A stretch of DNA of 15,650 bases from Candidatus Bathyarchaeota archaeon (GTDB lineage Archaea; Thermoproteota; Bathyarchaeia; TCS64): the NCBI GenBank assembly GCA_014730055.1, contig WJIV01000084.1, positions 1 through 15,650 on the forward strand. The letters are read 5' to 3'. Shown one piece after another: positions 7,449 to 14,790 of this stretch (position 1 is the first letter of the stretch; every line of letters begins with the position of its first letter). The position numbers were made by a program, and so were the translations under genes. The notes beneath the pieces are model-generated. The model was not told the DNA's origin. It saw only the letters and a program-made list of their open reading frames with translations, and made no database searches.

Positions 7449-8050
7449 ACTCTCACCATTGATGCAAAGTTTTCTAGCAGCCTAGCTCCGATTTCCCCAG
7501 ACTTTTCAGGGTGAAACTGTGTCCCTATGATATTCCCCCGTTCCACTATCGAGGTAAACGTTTTACCGTATGTCGTTACCGCCAGTATATCCTTTGAGTT
7601 CTCTGGCCTGGGGAAATAGCTATGAACGAAGTAGAAATAGCTCTCATCAGGGATGTCATTCAATATGGGGCTATCCCGCTTTCTTAATATTGTATTCCAG
7701 CCCATATGAGGAATCTTGACCTTTTCACTAAATTTTTTGACCTCTCCCTGGACCAACCCGAGTCCATCCCCCGGGCTTTCCTCACTACTCTCAAACAACA
7801 GCTGCATTCCAAGGCAACTACCTAAAAATAATTTACCTGAGGTAACTTCCTCGATAATAGTATTCTTGAGTGGGTCAAGTTTTCTTGCAGCTGGACCAAA
7901 ATTACCCACACCTGGGAGAACAATTGTATCTGATTTCTCAAGATCTTTGGGATTACTGGTGGTTTCTACCTTAAGTCCTGTCTTCTCTAGGGCTTTCGAG
8001 ATGCTGAAAAGGTTGCCTGCACCGTAATCGATTATGGCTGCTACAGTCAT
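7445..8050 (-). CDS. hisH: Imidazole glycerol phosphate synthase, glutaminase subunit
   Basis: A 201-residue class I glutamine amidotransferase that feeds ammonia to HisF. The catalytic triad is visible: C79 in FLGSCLGMQLLFE, H180 and E182 in GTQFHPEKSG. The IDYGAGN start and LPGVGNFG oxyanion region are typical, as is the HMGWN motif near 115-119. The residue before the nucleophile is Ser (GSCLG) where many homologues have Ile. It overlaps hisB and hisA by 4 bp each. Confidence 0.97.
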   Translation of the reverse strand: MTVAAIIDYGAGNLFSISKALEKTGLKVETTSNPKDLEKSDTIVLPGVGNFGPAARKLDPLKNTIIEEVTSGKLFLGSCLGMQLLFESSEESPGDGLGLVQGEVKKFSEKVKIPHMGWNTILRKRDSPILNDIPDESYFYFVHSYFPRPENSKDILAVTTYGKTFTSIVERGNIIGTQFHPEKSGEIGARLLENFASMVRV

Positions 8051-8628
8051 CTGGGCTCCCCCTTGCTGCTGGGAACACCCACTCTATTCGGATCAATCTT
8101 TATTGCATTACGTAAACAGATAGCCAATGCTTTGAATGCTGCTTCTGCTTTGTGATGATCATTTTTTCCGTACTTCACCTCAAGATGAATATTAGCCCTT
8201 AGTTCAGTAGCTAGGCTTTCAAAGAAGTGGGTCAAATCCTCAGATGGCGTACCCTCAACACTTGGAGCCTCCAGTCTAAGATCAATTATATGGTAGGGCC
8301 TCCCCCCTAAATCCACTGCACAACTAGCTAAGGAGCAATCCATAGGTACGGTTGCACTGCTGAATCTAATTATTTCTGGAGTTTCCTTCAAGGCCTCCAA
8401 TAATACTCTACCCAGACTGATGGCGACGTCCTCAATAATATGATGTTGTAAGTCTCCTTCAGCTTTCAATTGTATATCTATCAAGCTATGAGTGGACAGG
8501 CTGGTTAACATGTGGTCCAAGAAGCCACTTCCAGCATCTATTTGTGACACCCCTGTACCATCCAGGTTTACATTAACCTTGATTTTCGTTTCACGTGTGG
8601 TACGCTCGTATTGACTTTCTCTACCCAT
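8047..8628 (-). CDS. hisB: Imidazoleglycerol-phosphate dehydratase
   Basis: A 193-residue monofunctional IGP dehydratase. The manganese-binding and catalytic motifs are GFLDHML (D38, H39), QHHIIEDVAISLG (H62, H63, E66, D67), DLTHFFESLA (H134) and NDHHKAEAAFKALA (H158, H159, E162). It lacks the N-terminal HisN phosphatase domain of the enterobacterial HisNB fusion. Instead, a separate HAD phosphatase gene ends 8 bp inside its start. The order IGP dehydratase, then HisC, then phosphatase is the biochemical sequence, so the neighbouring genes supply steps 7 to 9. Confidence 0.97.
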   Translation of the reverse strand: MGRESQYERTTRETKIKVNVNLDGTGVSQIDAGSGFLDHMLTSLSTHSLIDIQLKAEGDLQHHIIEDVAISLGRVLLEALKETPEIIRFSSATVPMDCSLASCAVDLGGRPYHIIDLRLEAPSVEGTPSEDLTHFFESLATELRANIHLEVKYGKNDHHKAEAAFKALAICLRNAIKIDPNRVGVPSSKGEPR

Positions 8629-9763
8629 GTCGTATCTCCTCCAGTATTTGATGTAATTCGTTCACCGAAGGGGTTACAATATCGGATTCTGCCTCAATGA
8701 AAGATTGCTTGGATTCCTCAGGTAATGATGAGTGCCCATAAACACCTGCAAATAGAAACTTTGGTTCAATTTCCCATGTCTTCCTTGCCATTATCTTATC
8801 CGCCATAGTATCTCCAACATATAGGACCATATTGTAGGGGTTGTAGGGTTTTGATGCGCGTAAAAGCGGGTATGGATTCGGTTTATGAAGATCTGTTCGA
8901 CCGGTCTGCTTCATGGCTATATCAACGTTATCGTGCCAAACCATGGAATCCTCGCTAAAGTAATCTATCAAAGCACCTAAGGAATAACAGGCTGTGTTAG
9001 CTAGGCTCGAAGAGGCAATACCAACTCTATTACCAATCAATTTCGTTATGCCACTGAGGGTTTTCTTCTCTAATATAACATCATTTTTCTCTACTAGCCC
9101 CTCTTTTTCCACAATAAATTGTGGTTCTACCCCGAATGTCTCACTAAATAGTTCGGATCCTCCAAATATTTCCTCGAATAAAGTTGAGATTATACTTTCC
9201 CCTACACCTGCTCTATAATTGAGCGCCTTCTTAACGTTCTCACCCAGTATAGGACTTAGCACTCGGTCAACAGCTTCGACTCCTGATGAATCTAGTCTCG
9301 ATGTAAAGCTCAAAAGAGATTCGTATAGCTCTTTCTCATGGAAGTTGGCTGTGATTTTGTTTTCCTCTATGAAATTCAATCTTTCTGCTATGTTCTGAAG
9401 CTTTAATGATCTTTTTGATATTTTATCTATTTTCTGGAGGTTTTCAGGGGAAAGCTCTGATAGGGTCTTCATTACATATGCATATGTGTGAGTCCAGTCG
9501 TTGTTGAATCCCCCCGTCTTTTTGTAGGCGAAGTATAGCCTTTCGTCGAAAAAATCATCAGGAATTTTGTACCCGGTGAATGCTTCTATGAGTATGGATG
9601 ATGTTTTCGATACCGCGTTCTTATAGGATTCCCTGACATCCAGAAGTACGCCATCGCAGTCGAATACGATAACGTCGACTTTTTTGATATCGTCAATTCG
9701 GTCTTTCCTTATATAAGTGGGACCTTTATCCGAGTAGTATAACTCTATGTACTCTTTTTTCAT
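8621..9763 (-). CDS. HAD phosphatase within the his operon, candidate histidinol-phosphate phosphatase
   Basis: A 380-residue HAD subfamily IA-like protein. Motif I is VFDCDGVLLDV (D35, D37), motif II IASSS (249-253), motif III K294 in HKPNPYPLLRA, and motif IV VGDTMADKIMA (D318, D322). A very large cap of about 200 residues lies between motifs I and II and contains a GGFNNDW element (84-90). It resembles the HAD group named TIGR01548 in my memory (archaea and cyanobacteria), but I could not verify that. It overlaps hisC by 4 bp and hisB by 8 bp. No other gene in this operon encodes the histidinol-phosphate phosphatase step, and its place between hisC and hisB equals that of the HisN domain in HisNB. 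I infer a HisN role; the gene could instead be a different HAD enzyme captured in the operon. Confidence 0.85.
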   Translation of the reverse strand: MKKEYIELYYSDKGPTYIRKDRIDDIKKVDVIVFDCDGVLLDVRESYKNAVSKTSSILIEAFTGYKIPDDFFDERLYFAYKKTGGFNNDWTHTYAYVMKTLSELSPENLQKIDKISKRSLKLQNIAERLNFIEENKITANFHEKELYESLLSFTSRLDSSGVEAVDRVLSPILGENVKKALNYRAGVGESIISTLFEEIFGGSELFSETFGVEPQFIVEKEGLVEKNDVILEKKTLSGITKLIGNRVGIASSSLANTACYSLGALIDYFSEDSMVWHDNVDIAMKQTGRTDLHKPNPYPLLRASKPYNPYNMVLYVGDTMADKIMARKTWEIEPKFLFAGVYGHSSLPEESKQSFIEAESDIVTPSVNELHQILEEIRHG

Positions 9764-10857
9764 TTAATTACCTCTCCTAAAGCTGATATGAAGGCCTTGT
9801 TCATCGGTGCTGGGGCTACGGTTACCCTTAAGCATTCACTTGAACCAGGAACGTCTCCTATCTTCCTAACAACTACTCCCAAGTTAACAAGATCAGAGTA
9901 GACTTGCCTCATGGATTTCCTTGTGTTGAAGAGTATGAAGTTTGTTTCTGACGGGAATGCCTTTACCCCATCCATCTCGGATAGTTCAAGATACAGGTTA
10001 TCTCTAGCTTCTTTGGTCAACTGGATTTTTTCCTTGAAGTAATCAATTTTTTCCAAGATCTTCACACCCGTCTTTAGAGTTAATGAGGAGACAGGGTAGG
10101 GCATCATATACCGCTCATTGAGCAGTTCAGCGAGTTCTCTATTTGTAATGAGGTAGCCAAGACGCATTCCAGCCAATCCATATGCTTTAGAGAATGTCCG
10201 TAGAATCACTAGATTATCTCTGTCCTCAGCTTCTTCAATTAGGCTATATTTACTATATTCGGCATAGGCCTCATCTACTAAGACCATTCCTTCGTAATTA
10301 TCGACAAGCTCCATTACTGATTTTCTTTGAAACTGATTTGCTGTTGGGTTATTGGGATTGCATAGAATCAGGACTTTTGACTCTTTGTCAGTATTTGATA
10401 TGATATCATCTGGTTCGAAGCTGAAATCCTCTCTTAGCCTCTCTTCAACATAGTTGAAGCCCTTTATCATGCATGTTCGGGGATACATGCTGAAAGTTGG
10501 TGTGATAGCCTGCACCGTATCTCCAGGTCTAAGTGCAGCGGATAGGATCTGTTCAATTATTTGATCCCCTCCAGACGCGAGTACAATATTCTCGGGTTTA
10601 ACCTGATTTACCTCTGAGATGGCTTTTTTTAGCTCGTTTCCTTCATGCTGAGGATAAATTCTTGGGTCAACCTCATCAGACGCCTGTCTAATCAAGTCTG
10701 TAATGTAACTTCTAGGCACGAACAGGTTCTCATTTGCATTTAATTTTAGGATCTCGTTGGGATTCATTCCCAGTCTTTGAGCTAGTTCGTTTTCCCCTTC
10801 ACCTGTACTATAAGCCTCTACTGAGCTATACCTCTCTTTTAGTTCCTGGAGAATCAT
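9760..10857 (-). CDS. hisC: Histidinol-phosphate aminotransferase
   Basis: A 365-residue fold-type I PLP aminotransferase converting imidazole acetol phosphate to histidinol phosphate. The PLP lysine is K224 in RTFSKAYGLAGMRLGY. Supporting residues are N170 (CNPNNPT), D195 and Y198 (VDEAYAEYS), R232 and the LNANEN start (39-44). The phosphate-site SGGDQIIEQ (95-103) is typical of HisC. The C-terminal substrate arginine lies in CLRVTVAPAPMN, where many homologues read LRITVG. The 4-bp ATGA overlaps on both sides place it between hisD and the HAD gene. Confidence 0.96.
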   Translation of the reverse strand: MILQELKERYSSVEAYSTGEGENELAQRLGMNPNEILKLNANENLFVPRSYITDLIRQASDEVDPRIYPQHEGNELKKAISEVNQVKPENIVLASGGDQIIEQILSAALRPGDTVQAITPTFSMYPRTCMIKGFNYVEERLREDFSFEPDDIISNTDKESKVLILCNPNNPTANQFQRKSVMELVDNYEGMVLVDEAYAEYSKYSLIEEAEDRDNLVILRTFSKAYGLAGMRLGYLITNRELAELLNERYMMPYPVSSLTLKTGVKILEKIDYFKEKIQLTKEARDNLYLELSEMDGVKAFPSETNFILFNTRKSMRQVYSDLVNLGVVVRKIGDVPGSSECLRVTVAPAPMNKAFISALGEVIK

Positions 10858-12137
10858 TTTAATCTAGCCTCCAAAGCAAGATAGTGGTTTCTCAGACCCT
10901 CGGCTTCTGCTAGAGCTCTGATATGCCCCTCGATTTCTCTGAGACCTTGTTCCTCTGCTCTGATTATAGATATAGGTTTAACAAAGTCAAGGACCGACAA
11001 ACCAGAACTTATTTTCGCGTATCCCTCTGTTGGAAGTATGTGGTTTACGCCCATGCAGTAATCGGTAGATGATACAGGGGTATATGATCCAAGGAGCACC
11101 AGTCCAGCGTTTCTAATTTTATCTAGTATATTTTCTGGTTTTTTGATAATTATCTCAAGGTGTTCGGGGGCAAACTCGTTTGCAAATTTAATGGCTGTAT
11201 CGAGGTTGTCTACGGTGTAGATGAATCCGCCCTCATCGAGTACGCTCTTAACAGTAGATTTATTGTAGACATTCTCCAGGTTTCTCTCAATTTCTTTCGC
11301 GACTTGATTGGCTAGGCTTTCTGATACAGTAACAAGCCCAGATAGACCACCCTGACCATGCTCAGCCTGGCTTATTAGATCTTTTGATACCAGAACAGGA
11401 TCTGCGGTCTCATCTGCGATTATTAGTATCTCACTCGGTCCAGCCGGCTTATCGATGGCAACTATGTCCGATACCTGTCTTTTAGCCTCTGTTACGTATC
11501 TATTTCCGGGTCCTACAATCTTATCCACCTTTTTAATTGGTTTTATACCATAGGCCATGGACGCTATGGCCTGTATCCCTCCCAGCTTGTAGATCTTATC
11601 AACCTCACAAATATCCGCTGCGACCAATATTATCGGGGCGACCTTTCTGTCCTTACCCGGTGGAGTACAAACTATGACCTCATCAACCCCAGCTACCTTC
11701 GCCGGTGTGACATTCATTACCAGTGTGCTGGGGTAGAGAGCCTTCCCTCCCGGTACATAGCATCCAACTACACTTAGGGGTCTTGTGGAGCATCTTATCT
11801 CAACTCCTTTAAGATTCATATTGAAGTTCTGCTGCTCCAACCGTAGAGATTCTACTTTCTCTAGGCGCTTTTGCGACTCCTTAATCGCCATAACCTGCTC
11901 ATCGGTCGTTTTCTCGTAGGCTCTCTTAATCTCCTCTTCATTTACTTGAATGTTCTCCGGTTCAAGGTTTATCTCATCGAACTTTTCAGTGTACTCAAGA
12001 ACAGCGTCCAGCCCTCGTGATTTTATATCCTCGAGTATCCTTGATGTGTATCGTGCTAACTCATTACTCTCAATGGATATGTTCGGCCATCGGTTTGCCA
12101 GTATTTCACTGGGCTCCTCAGTGTACCTTTTAATCAT
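10854..12137 (-). CDS. hisD: Histidinol dehydrogenase
   Basis: A 427-residue zinc- and NAD-dependent enzyme that oxidises histidinol to histidine in two steps. Zinc ligands are Q257, H260, D359 and H418; the catalytic pair is E325-H326 in FAPEHLE. The IVGPGNRYVTEAKRQV motif (207-222) is complete. A variant: the segment after the zinc histidine reads AEHGQGGLSGLVT, while most homologues read AEHDP or similar. It overlaps hisG and hisC by 4 bp each. Confidence 0.97.
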   Translation of the reverse strand: MIKRYTEEPSEILANRWPNISIESNELARYTSRILEDIKSRGLDAVLEYTEKFDEINLEPENIQVNEEEIKRAYEKTTDEQVMAIKESQKRLEKVESLRLEQQNFNMNLKGVEIRCSTRPLSVVGCYVPGGKALYPSTLVMNVTPAKVAGVDEVIVCTPPGKDRKVAPIILVAADICEVDKIYKLGGIQAIASMAYGIKPIKKVDKIVGPGNRYVTEAKRQVSDIVAIDKPAGPSEILIIADETADPVLVSKDLISQAEHGQGGLSGLVTVSESLANQVAKEIERNLENVYNKSTVKSVLDEGGFIYTVDNLDTAIKFANEFAPEHLEIIIKKPENILDKIRNAGLVLLGSYTPVSSTDYCMGVNHILPTEGYAKISSGLSVLDFVKPISIIRAEEQGLREIEGHIRALAEAEGLRNHYLALEARLK

Positions 12138-13114
12138 TCCCGGTTCTCCGAGACAATTTCTTCAAGGGGTAGCACCTGCCTGGGTTCATATACAACCAGG
12201 CCCTGAGATAGCTCCCTTAGTGTTGGAAGTATCTCAAGGAACCTAGGTTTATCTATGACTGTGTTTATTGCGCACCAATTTGGATCGCTTAACTCGCTAA
12301 TTGTGGGGCGTTTCAGAGCAGGTAACTTTTCTAGTAATTCTCCTAGATTTGACTTCTCTACGTTGGCAAAGATATGTAGCTTTTTGGCACCATCAACTGC
12401 CCCTCGGAGAAGAGTGAGGATATCCATTATCTTTGTTTTCTTCTCCGGATCTCTCAGGCTCTCCTTGTTGGCTATCAATAGGGCGCTGGTTCTCATAACC
12501 TCCTCAATAATTTTCAAACCGTTCTGCTGCAGACTTGTCCCAGTCTCGACGACCTCTATTATTGCATCAGCGTCTTCCGGTGGCTTCGCCTCGGTAGCAC
12601 CGAAGCTTAGATAGATGGCTACATCCTCATTCTCTCCGGTTCTCCACCAAGGAGTTACGGTCACTGGTGTAGAGCCCCCGTAAATCTGCTTGTATACCGG
12701 GTTTTTCATCAGATAGTCTTTGGCAGAGTTGAGGTACTCGGTGCTTATCCTTAGAGTCTCACCATTCTCTCTCTTGAGACTTAGAAGGTCGGATAGGTTG
12801 TTTATCTCTCTCCAACTCTCGGGTACGGCGACAACGAGCCTAACCTTGCTATATTCGAGGTCCAAGAGGACCTCGACATCTGCCCTGTTCTCGTTGACCC
12901 AGTCTCTACCACTGATGCCTACATCCTGGACGCCCTCACTGACGTACGTCGGTATCTCCTGGGGCCTCAGTATCTTGAGTTCTATTCCTGAGTCGTTTAT
13001 TCGAGGTCGGTAGGTCCTGTCATGGCCTGTTATTTGGTATCCTGCTCTCTCGAGGATCTTGAAAGTCTGTTCTCCTAGGTGTCCTTTAGGTAATGCAAAA
13101 TTTACTTTTCTCAT
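12134..13114 (-). CDS. hisG: ATP phosphoribosyltransferase, long form
   Basis: This enzyme joins ATP and PRPP in the first, rate-controlling step. I chose the ATG at 13114 (326 aa): the protein then begins MRKVNFALPKGHLGEQTF, the family start, with AGGA about 10 bases upstream. An in-frame ATG at 13219 would add 35 hydrophilic residues without family similarity. The PRPP motif VETGTSLQQNGL is at 189-200. There is an unusual insert of about 28 residues at about 155-182 (WWRTGENEDVAIYL onward). The C-terminal part (about 245-320) fits the regulatory HisG_C domain that allows histidine feedback, so no HisZ is needed. It is first in the operon and overlaps hisD by 4 bp. Confidence 0.94.
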   Translation of the reverse strand: MRKVNFALPKGHLGEQTFKILERAGYQITGHDRTYRPRINDSGIELKILRPQEIPTYVSEGVQDVGISGRDWVNENRADVEVLLDLEYSKVRLVVAVPESWREINNLSDLLSLKRENGETLRISTEYLNSAKDYLMKNPVYKQIYGGSTPVTVTPWWRTGENEDVAIYLSFGATEAKPPEDADAIIEVVETGTSLQQNGLKIIEEVMRTSALLIANKESLRDPEKKTKIMDILTLLRGAVDGAKKLHIFANVEKSNLGELLEKLPALKRPTISELSDPNWCAINTVIDKPRFLEILPTLRELSQGLVVYEPRQVLPLEEIVSENRE

Positions 13115-13219
13115 GTTTACTTCCTGTGGGTCTGGATGGGATTTTAGCCTAGTATCCACTGCATTCGTTGTATACTCAGAAGGATTTTTCGTGGATTTCG
13201 ATGGCTTAGAATTTTTCAT

Positions 13220-13247
13220 ACTAGAGATGAACGCGAACGCCTCTAGT
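13220..13247. promoter_or_regulatory. 7-bp inverted repeat in the his operon leader
   Basis: ACTAGAG (13220-13226) and CTCTAGT (13241-13247) are perfect reverse complements, separated by 14 bp, with centres 21 bp apart (two helical turns). The spacer holds two direct copies of GAACGC. On the minus strand it lies in the predicted leader, downstream of the likely transcription start and directly before an upstream in-frame ATG (13219). It could be an RNA hairpin or an operator; neither is proven. Confidence 0.45.
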
Positions 13248-13296
13248 GAATATTATCCCTCATTATCTCCACTGCGCCTTTAGAACATGATATCGG

Positions 13297-13303
13297 CTAT
13301 AAA
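13297..13303 (-). promoter_or_regulatory. TATA box of the histidine operon
   Basis: The minus-strand TTTATAG, within AAAGGTTTATAGCC, predicts transcription starting near 13270-13277. That leaves a leader of about 160 nt before the chosen hisG ATG, long for an archaeal transcript. Confidence 0.5.
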
Positions 13304-13524
13304 CCTTTCTTGAATTGATTATTTTTTTAATTCGGTTTTAATTTCGAATTTATATCTATTAGTTTATTCATAAAAATTAACACTAGCAAATAGAATCATG
13401 GTAGATCTTTACTATCAAATCTTTATTTTTATCCTAGTTTGAGCGGGAAAAGATAATAAAAATTCATGGATTGGTGTATAATATCCAAAACTTTGTAGTC
13501 TTTATTTTAATACCCTCAAAATTT
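13304..13524. other. A/T-rich divergent intergenic region
   Basis: Between the his operon promoter and the ribosomal operon promoter I see no gene, RNA or repeat array. It is very A/T rich, with several short T runs. Confidence 0.6.
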
Positions 13525-13538
13525 GGAAAACCTTTATA
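13525..13538 (+). promoter_or_regulatory. BRE/TATA promoter of the ribosomal protein operon
   Basis: GGAAAACC (13525-13532) followed by TTTATA (13533-13538) is a strong archaeal promoter. Transcription should start near 13560, giving a leader of about 38 nt before the uL13 ATG. Confidence 0.65.
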
Positions 13539-13570
13539 CGCATAGAAATAGTGAAGGAGGTTGCATTAGG

Positions 13571-13582
13571 CGGCTCTAGCCG
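13571..13582 (+). promoter_or_regulatory. Small hairpin in the uL13 leader
   Basis: CGGC-TCTA-GCCG forms a 4-bp G/C stem with a four-base loop in the predicted 5' leader. It sits four bases before the AGGT ribosome site (13587-13590). It may be chance or a weak translation control element. Confidence 0.25.
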
Positions 13583-13597
13583 TAAAAGGTAGTAAAA

Positions 13598-14020
13598 ATG
13601 AAGCGTACAGTAATTGACGGAGAAGGCCTCATACTTGGAAGGTTAGCCAGTAATGTAGCTAAGAGGCTTCTTGAGGGCGAAACTATTGATATTATCAATG
13701 CCGAGAAGGTTGTAGTCTCAGGGGATCGTCAGAGGGTAATCGACGAGAGAAAAGAGTTCCTCAACACGGGAGGCCATGGGAAAGGACCTATTCATTACAG
13801 GCAGCCTCATCGTATAGTACGGAGGACAGTAAGGGGAATGCTCCCACACCGTAAGAGCCATGGAAGAAAAGCGTTTAGCAGGCTCAAAGTGTACATAGGG
13901 GTACCAAATGAATTCGAAGGCGTGGATATGGAAACGTTCCCAAAGATCCATGCTAGCAACCTTGGTAAGAGATACGTGACCATTGGAGAGATCGCTGAGA
14001 GCATAGGCTGGAGGAAGTAG
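13598..14020 (+). CDS. rpl13: 50S ribosomal protein uL13 (L13)
   Basis: A 140-residue archaeal L13 of the large ribosomal subunit. The motifs GEGLILGRLASNVAKRLLEG (8-27), INAEKVVVSG, GPIHYRQPHRIVRRTVRGML and PHRKSHGRKAFSRLKVY are clear. The start has AGGT seven bases upstream. It is the first gene of a small ribosomal operon, and its TAG is directly followed by the uS9 ATG. The usual archaeal upstream partner eL18 is absent here. Confidence 0.97.
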   Translation: MKRTVIDGEGLILGRLASNVAKRLLEGETIDIINAEKVVVSGDRQRVIDERKEFLNTGGHGKGPIHYRQPHRIVRRTVRGMLPHRKSHGRKAFSRLKVYIGVPNEFEGVDMETFPKIHASNLGKRYVTIGEIAESIGWRK

Positions 14021-14431
14021 ATGTCAAGTAAGAAAAAGATGGTTCTGGCCACCGGGAAGCGTAAAACGAGCAAGGCTCGCGTAGTGGTCAGTGAGGGCAA
14101 GGGTAGAGTTAGAATAAATAATACACCTGTACACCTGATTGAACCCTGGATAGCGAGGCAGAAGATCATGGAGCCATTGCTACTATCAGGGGAATATAAG
14201 GACCAGGTGGATATCAAGATAAATACAGAGGGCGGAGGCTTCATGAGTCAGGCCGAGGCAGCCCGTATGGGAATTGCCCAGGGCTTAGTCAAGTTCACAC
14301 GGAGCAAGAAACTACGCAGCAAGTATATTGATTACGACAGAACCATGCTAGCGGGTGATGCCAGGCGCAAAGAGTCCAAGAAATTCGGTGGACCAGGTGC
14401 CCGTAGGAGAAAACAGAAAAGCTACAGGTGA
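14021..14431 (+). CDS. rps9: 30S ribosomal protein uS9 (S9)
   Basis: A 136-residue protein of the small subunit head. It has the ATGKRKTSKARVVVSEGKG start, a GGGFMSQAEAARMGIAQGLV core and the basic tail ending KSYR that reaches the P-site tRNA. It directly follows uL13, the near-universal uL13-uS9 pairing. The TGA is part of the AGGTGA ribosome site of the next gene, so translation is probably coupled. Confidence 0.97.
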   Translation: MSSKKKMVLATGKRKTSKARVVVSEGKGRVRINNTPVHLIEPWIARQKIMEPLLLSGEYKDQVDIKINTEGGGFMSQAEAARMGIAQGLVKFTRSKKLRSKYIDYDRTMLAGDARRKESKKFGGPGARRRKQKSYR

Positions 14432-14435
14432 TCTC

Positions 14436-14750
14436 ATGGTAAGAAATATCACACCAATTGTAAAATCGGATGACCGCTGGCGAGATGGTAGAGGTTTCAG
14501 CATCCCCGAACTCAAAGAAGCTGAAATCAGCGTATTTGAAGCTCGGAGGATCGGCGTACCCGTAGACACTCGTAGAAAGTCAAGTATTGATGAAAATATC
14601 GACGAACTCAAAGACTACATCGAGGAAGCCAGAGAAGCAGGAATAAGATATTCTAAGCCGAAGCATGAGACAAAGCCTCAAACCGGGCGTGCTTATAGGG
14701 GTCTAACAGCTTCAGGTAAGAAGATGCGTAATCTCGGTCATAAGAAGTAA
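14436..14750 (+). CDS. rpl13e: 50S ribosomal protein eL13 (L13e)
   Basis: A 104-residue protein. Its middle section reads WRDGRGFSIPELKEAEIS, then ARRIGVPVDTRRKSSIDENI and DELKDYIEEA. This matches the eukaryotic L13e core of GRGFxxxELKAAGI, ARxIGIxVDxRRxNxSxE and LKxY. I chose the ATG at 14436 because AGGTGA lies four bases upstream and an earlier in-frame ATG (14355) sits deep inside uS9. The tail is basic and hydrophilic. The usual archaeal occupant of this slot is the RNA polymerase subunit RpoN, which is not here. In archaea eL13 is known mainly from crenarchaeal-type lineages, so it is also a taxonomic clue. Confidence 0.88.
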   Translation: MVRNITPIVKSDDRWRDGRGFSIPELKEAEISVFEARRIGVPVDTRRKSSIDENIDELKDYIEEAREAGIRYSKPKHETKPQTGRAYRGLTASGKKMRNLGHKK

Positions 14751-14759
14751 TTTTTTTTT
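14751..14759 (+). terminator. Poly-T terminator of the ribosomal protein operon
   Basis: Nine consecutive T bases follow the eL13 TAA with no gap. Archaeal RNA polymerase terminates at such U tracts without needing a hairpin. Confidence 0.65.
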
Positions 14760-14775
14760 AAAATCTCAAAAAAGT

Positions 14776-14784
14776 AATATTTTA
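14776..14784 (+). promoter_or_regulatory. Possible TATA box of the ArsR-type regulator gene
   Basis: AATATTTTA lies about 35 bases before the ATG at 14815. Transcription would start near 14803-14808, inside the adjacent palindrome, giving an almost leaderless mRNA. No ribosome site precedes the ATG, in agreement. Confidence 0.45.
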
Positions 14785-14790
14785 GTAAAA

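Noticed and set aside
13115..13219. 35-residue N-terminal extension of HisG from an ATG at 13219
   Set aside because: The extension has no family similarity and no ribosome site; the ATG at 13114 gives the canonical start. It is not fully excluded, since the leader is long.
13551..13592. Short GTG-started frame of 13 codons before uL13
   Set aside because: The GTG lies upstream of the predicted transcription start, and the peptide resembles nothing I know, including the eL18 end.
13807..14244. 145-aa minus-strand ORF opposite uL13 and uS9
   Set aside because: It is antisense to two certain ribosomal genes, with biased composition typical of a shadow frame.
14355..14435. N-terminal extension of eL13 from an ATG at 14355
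   Set aside because: It lies wholly inside uS9 in another frame, and the ATG at 14436 has a good AGGTGA.
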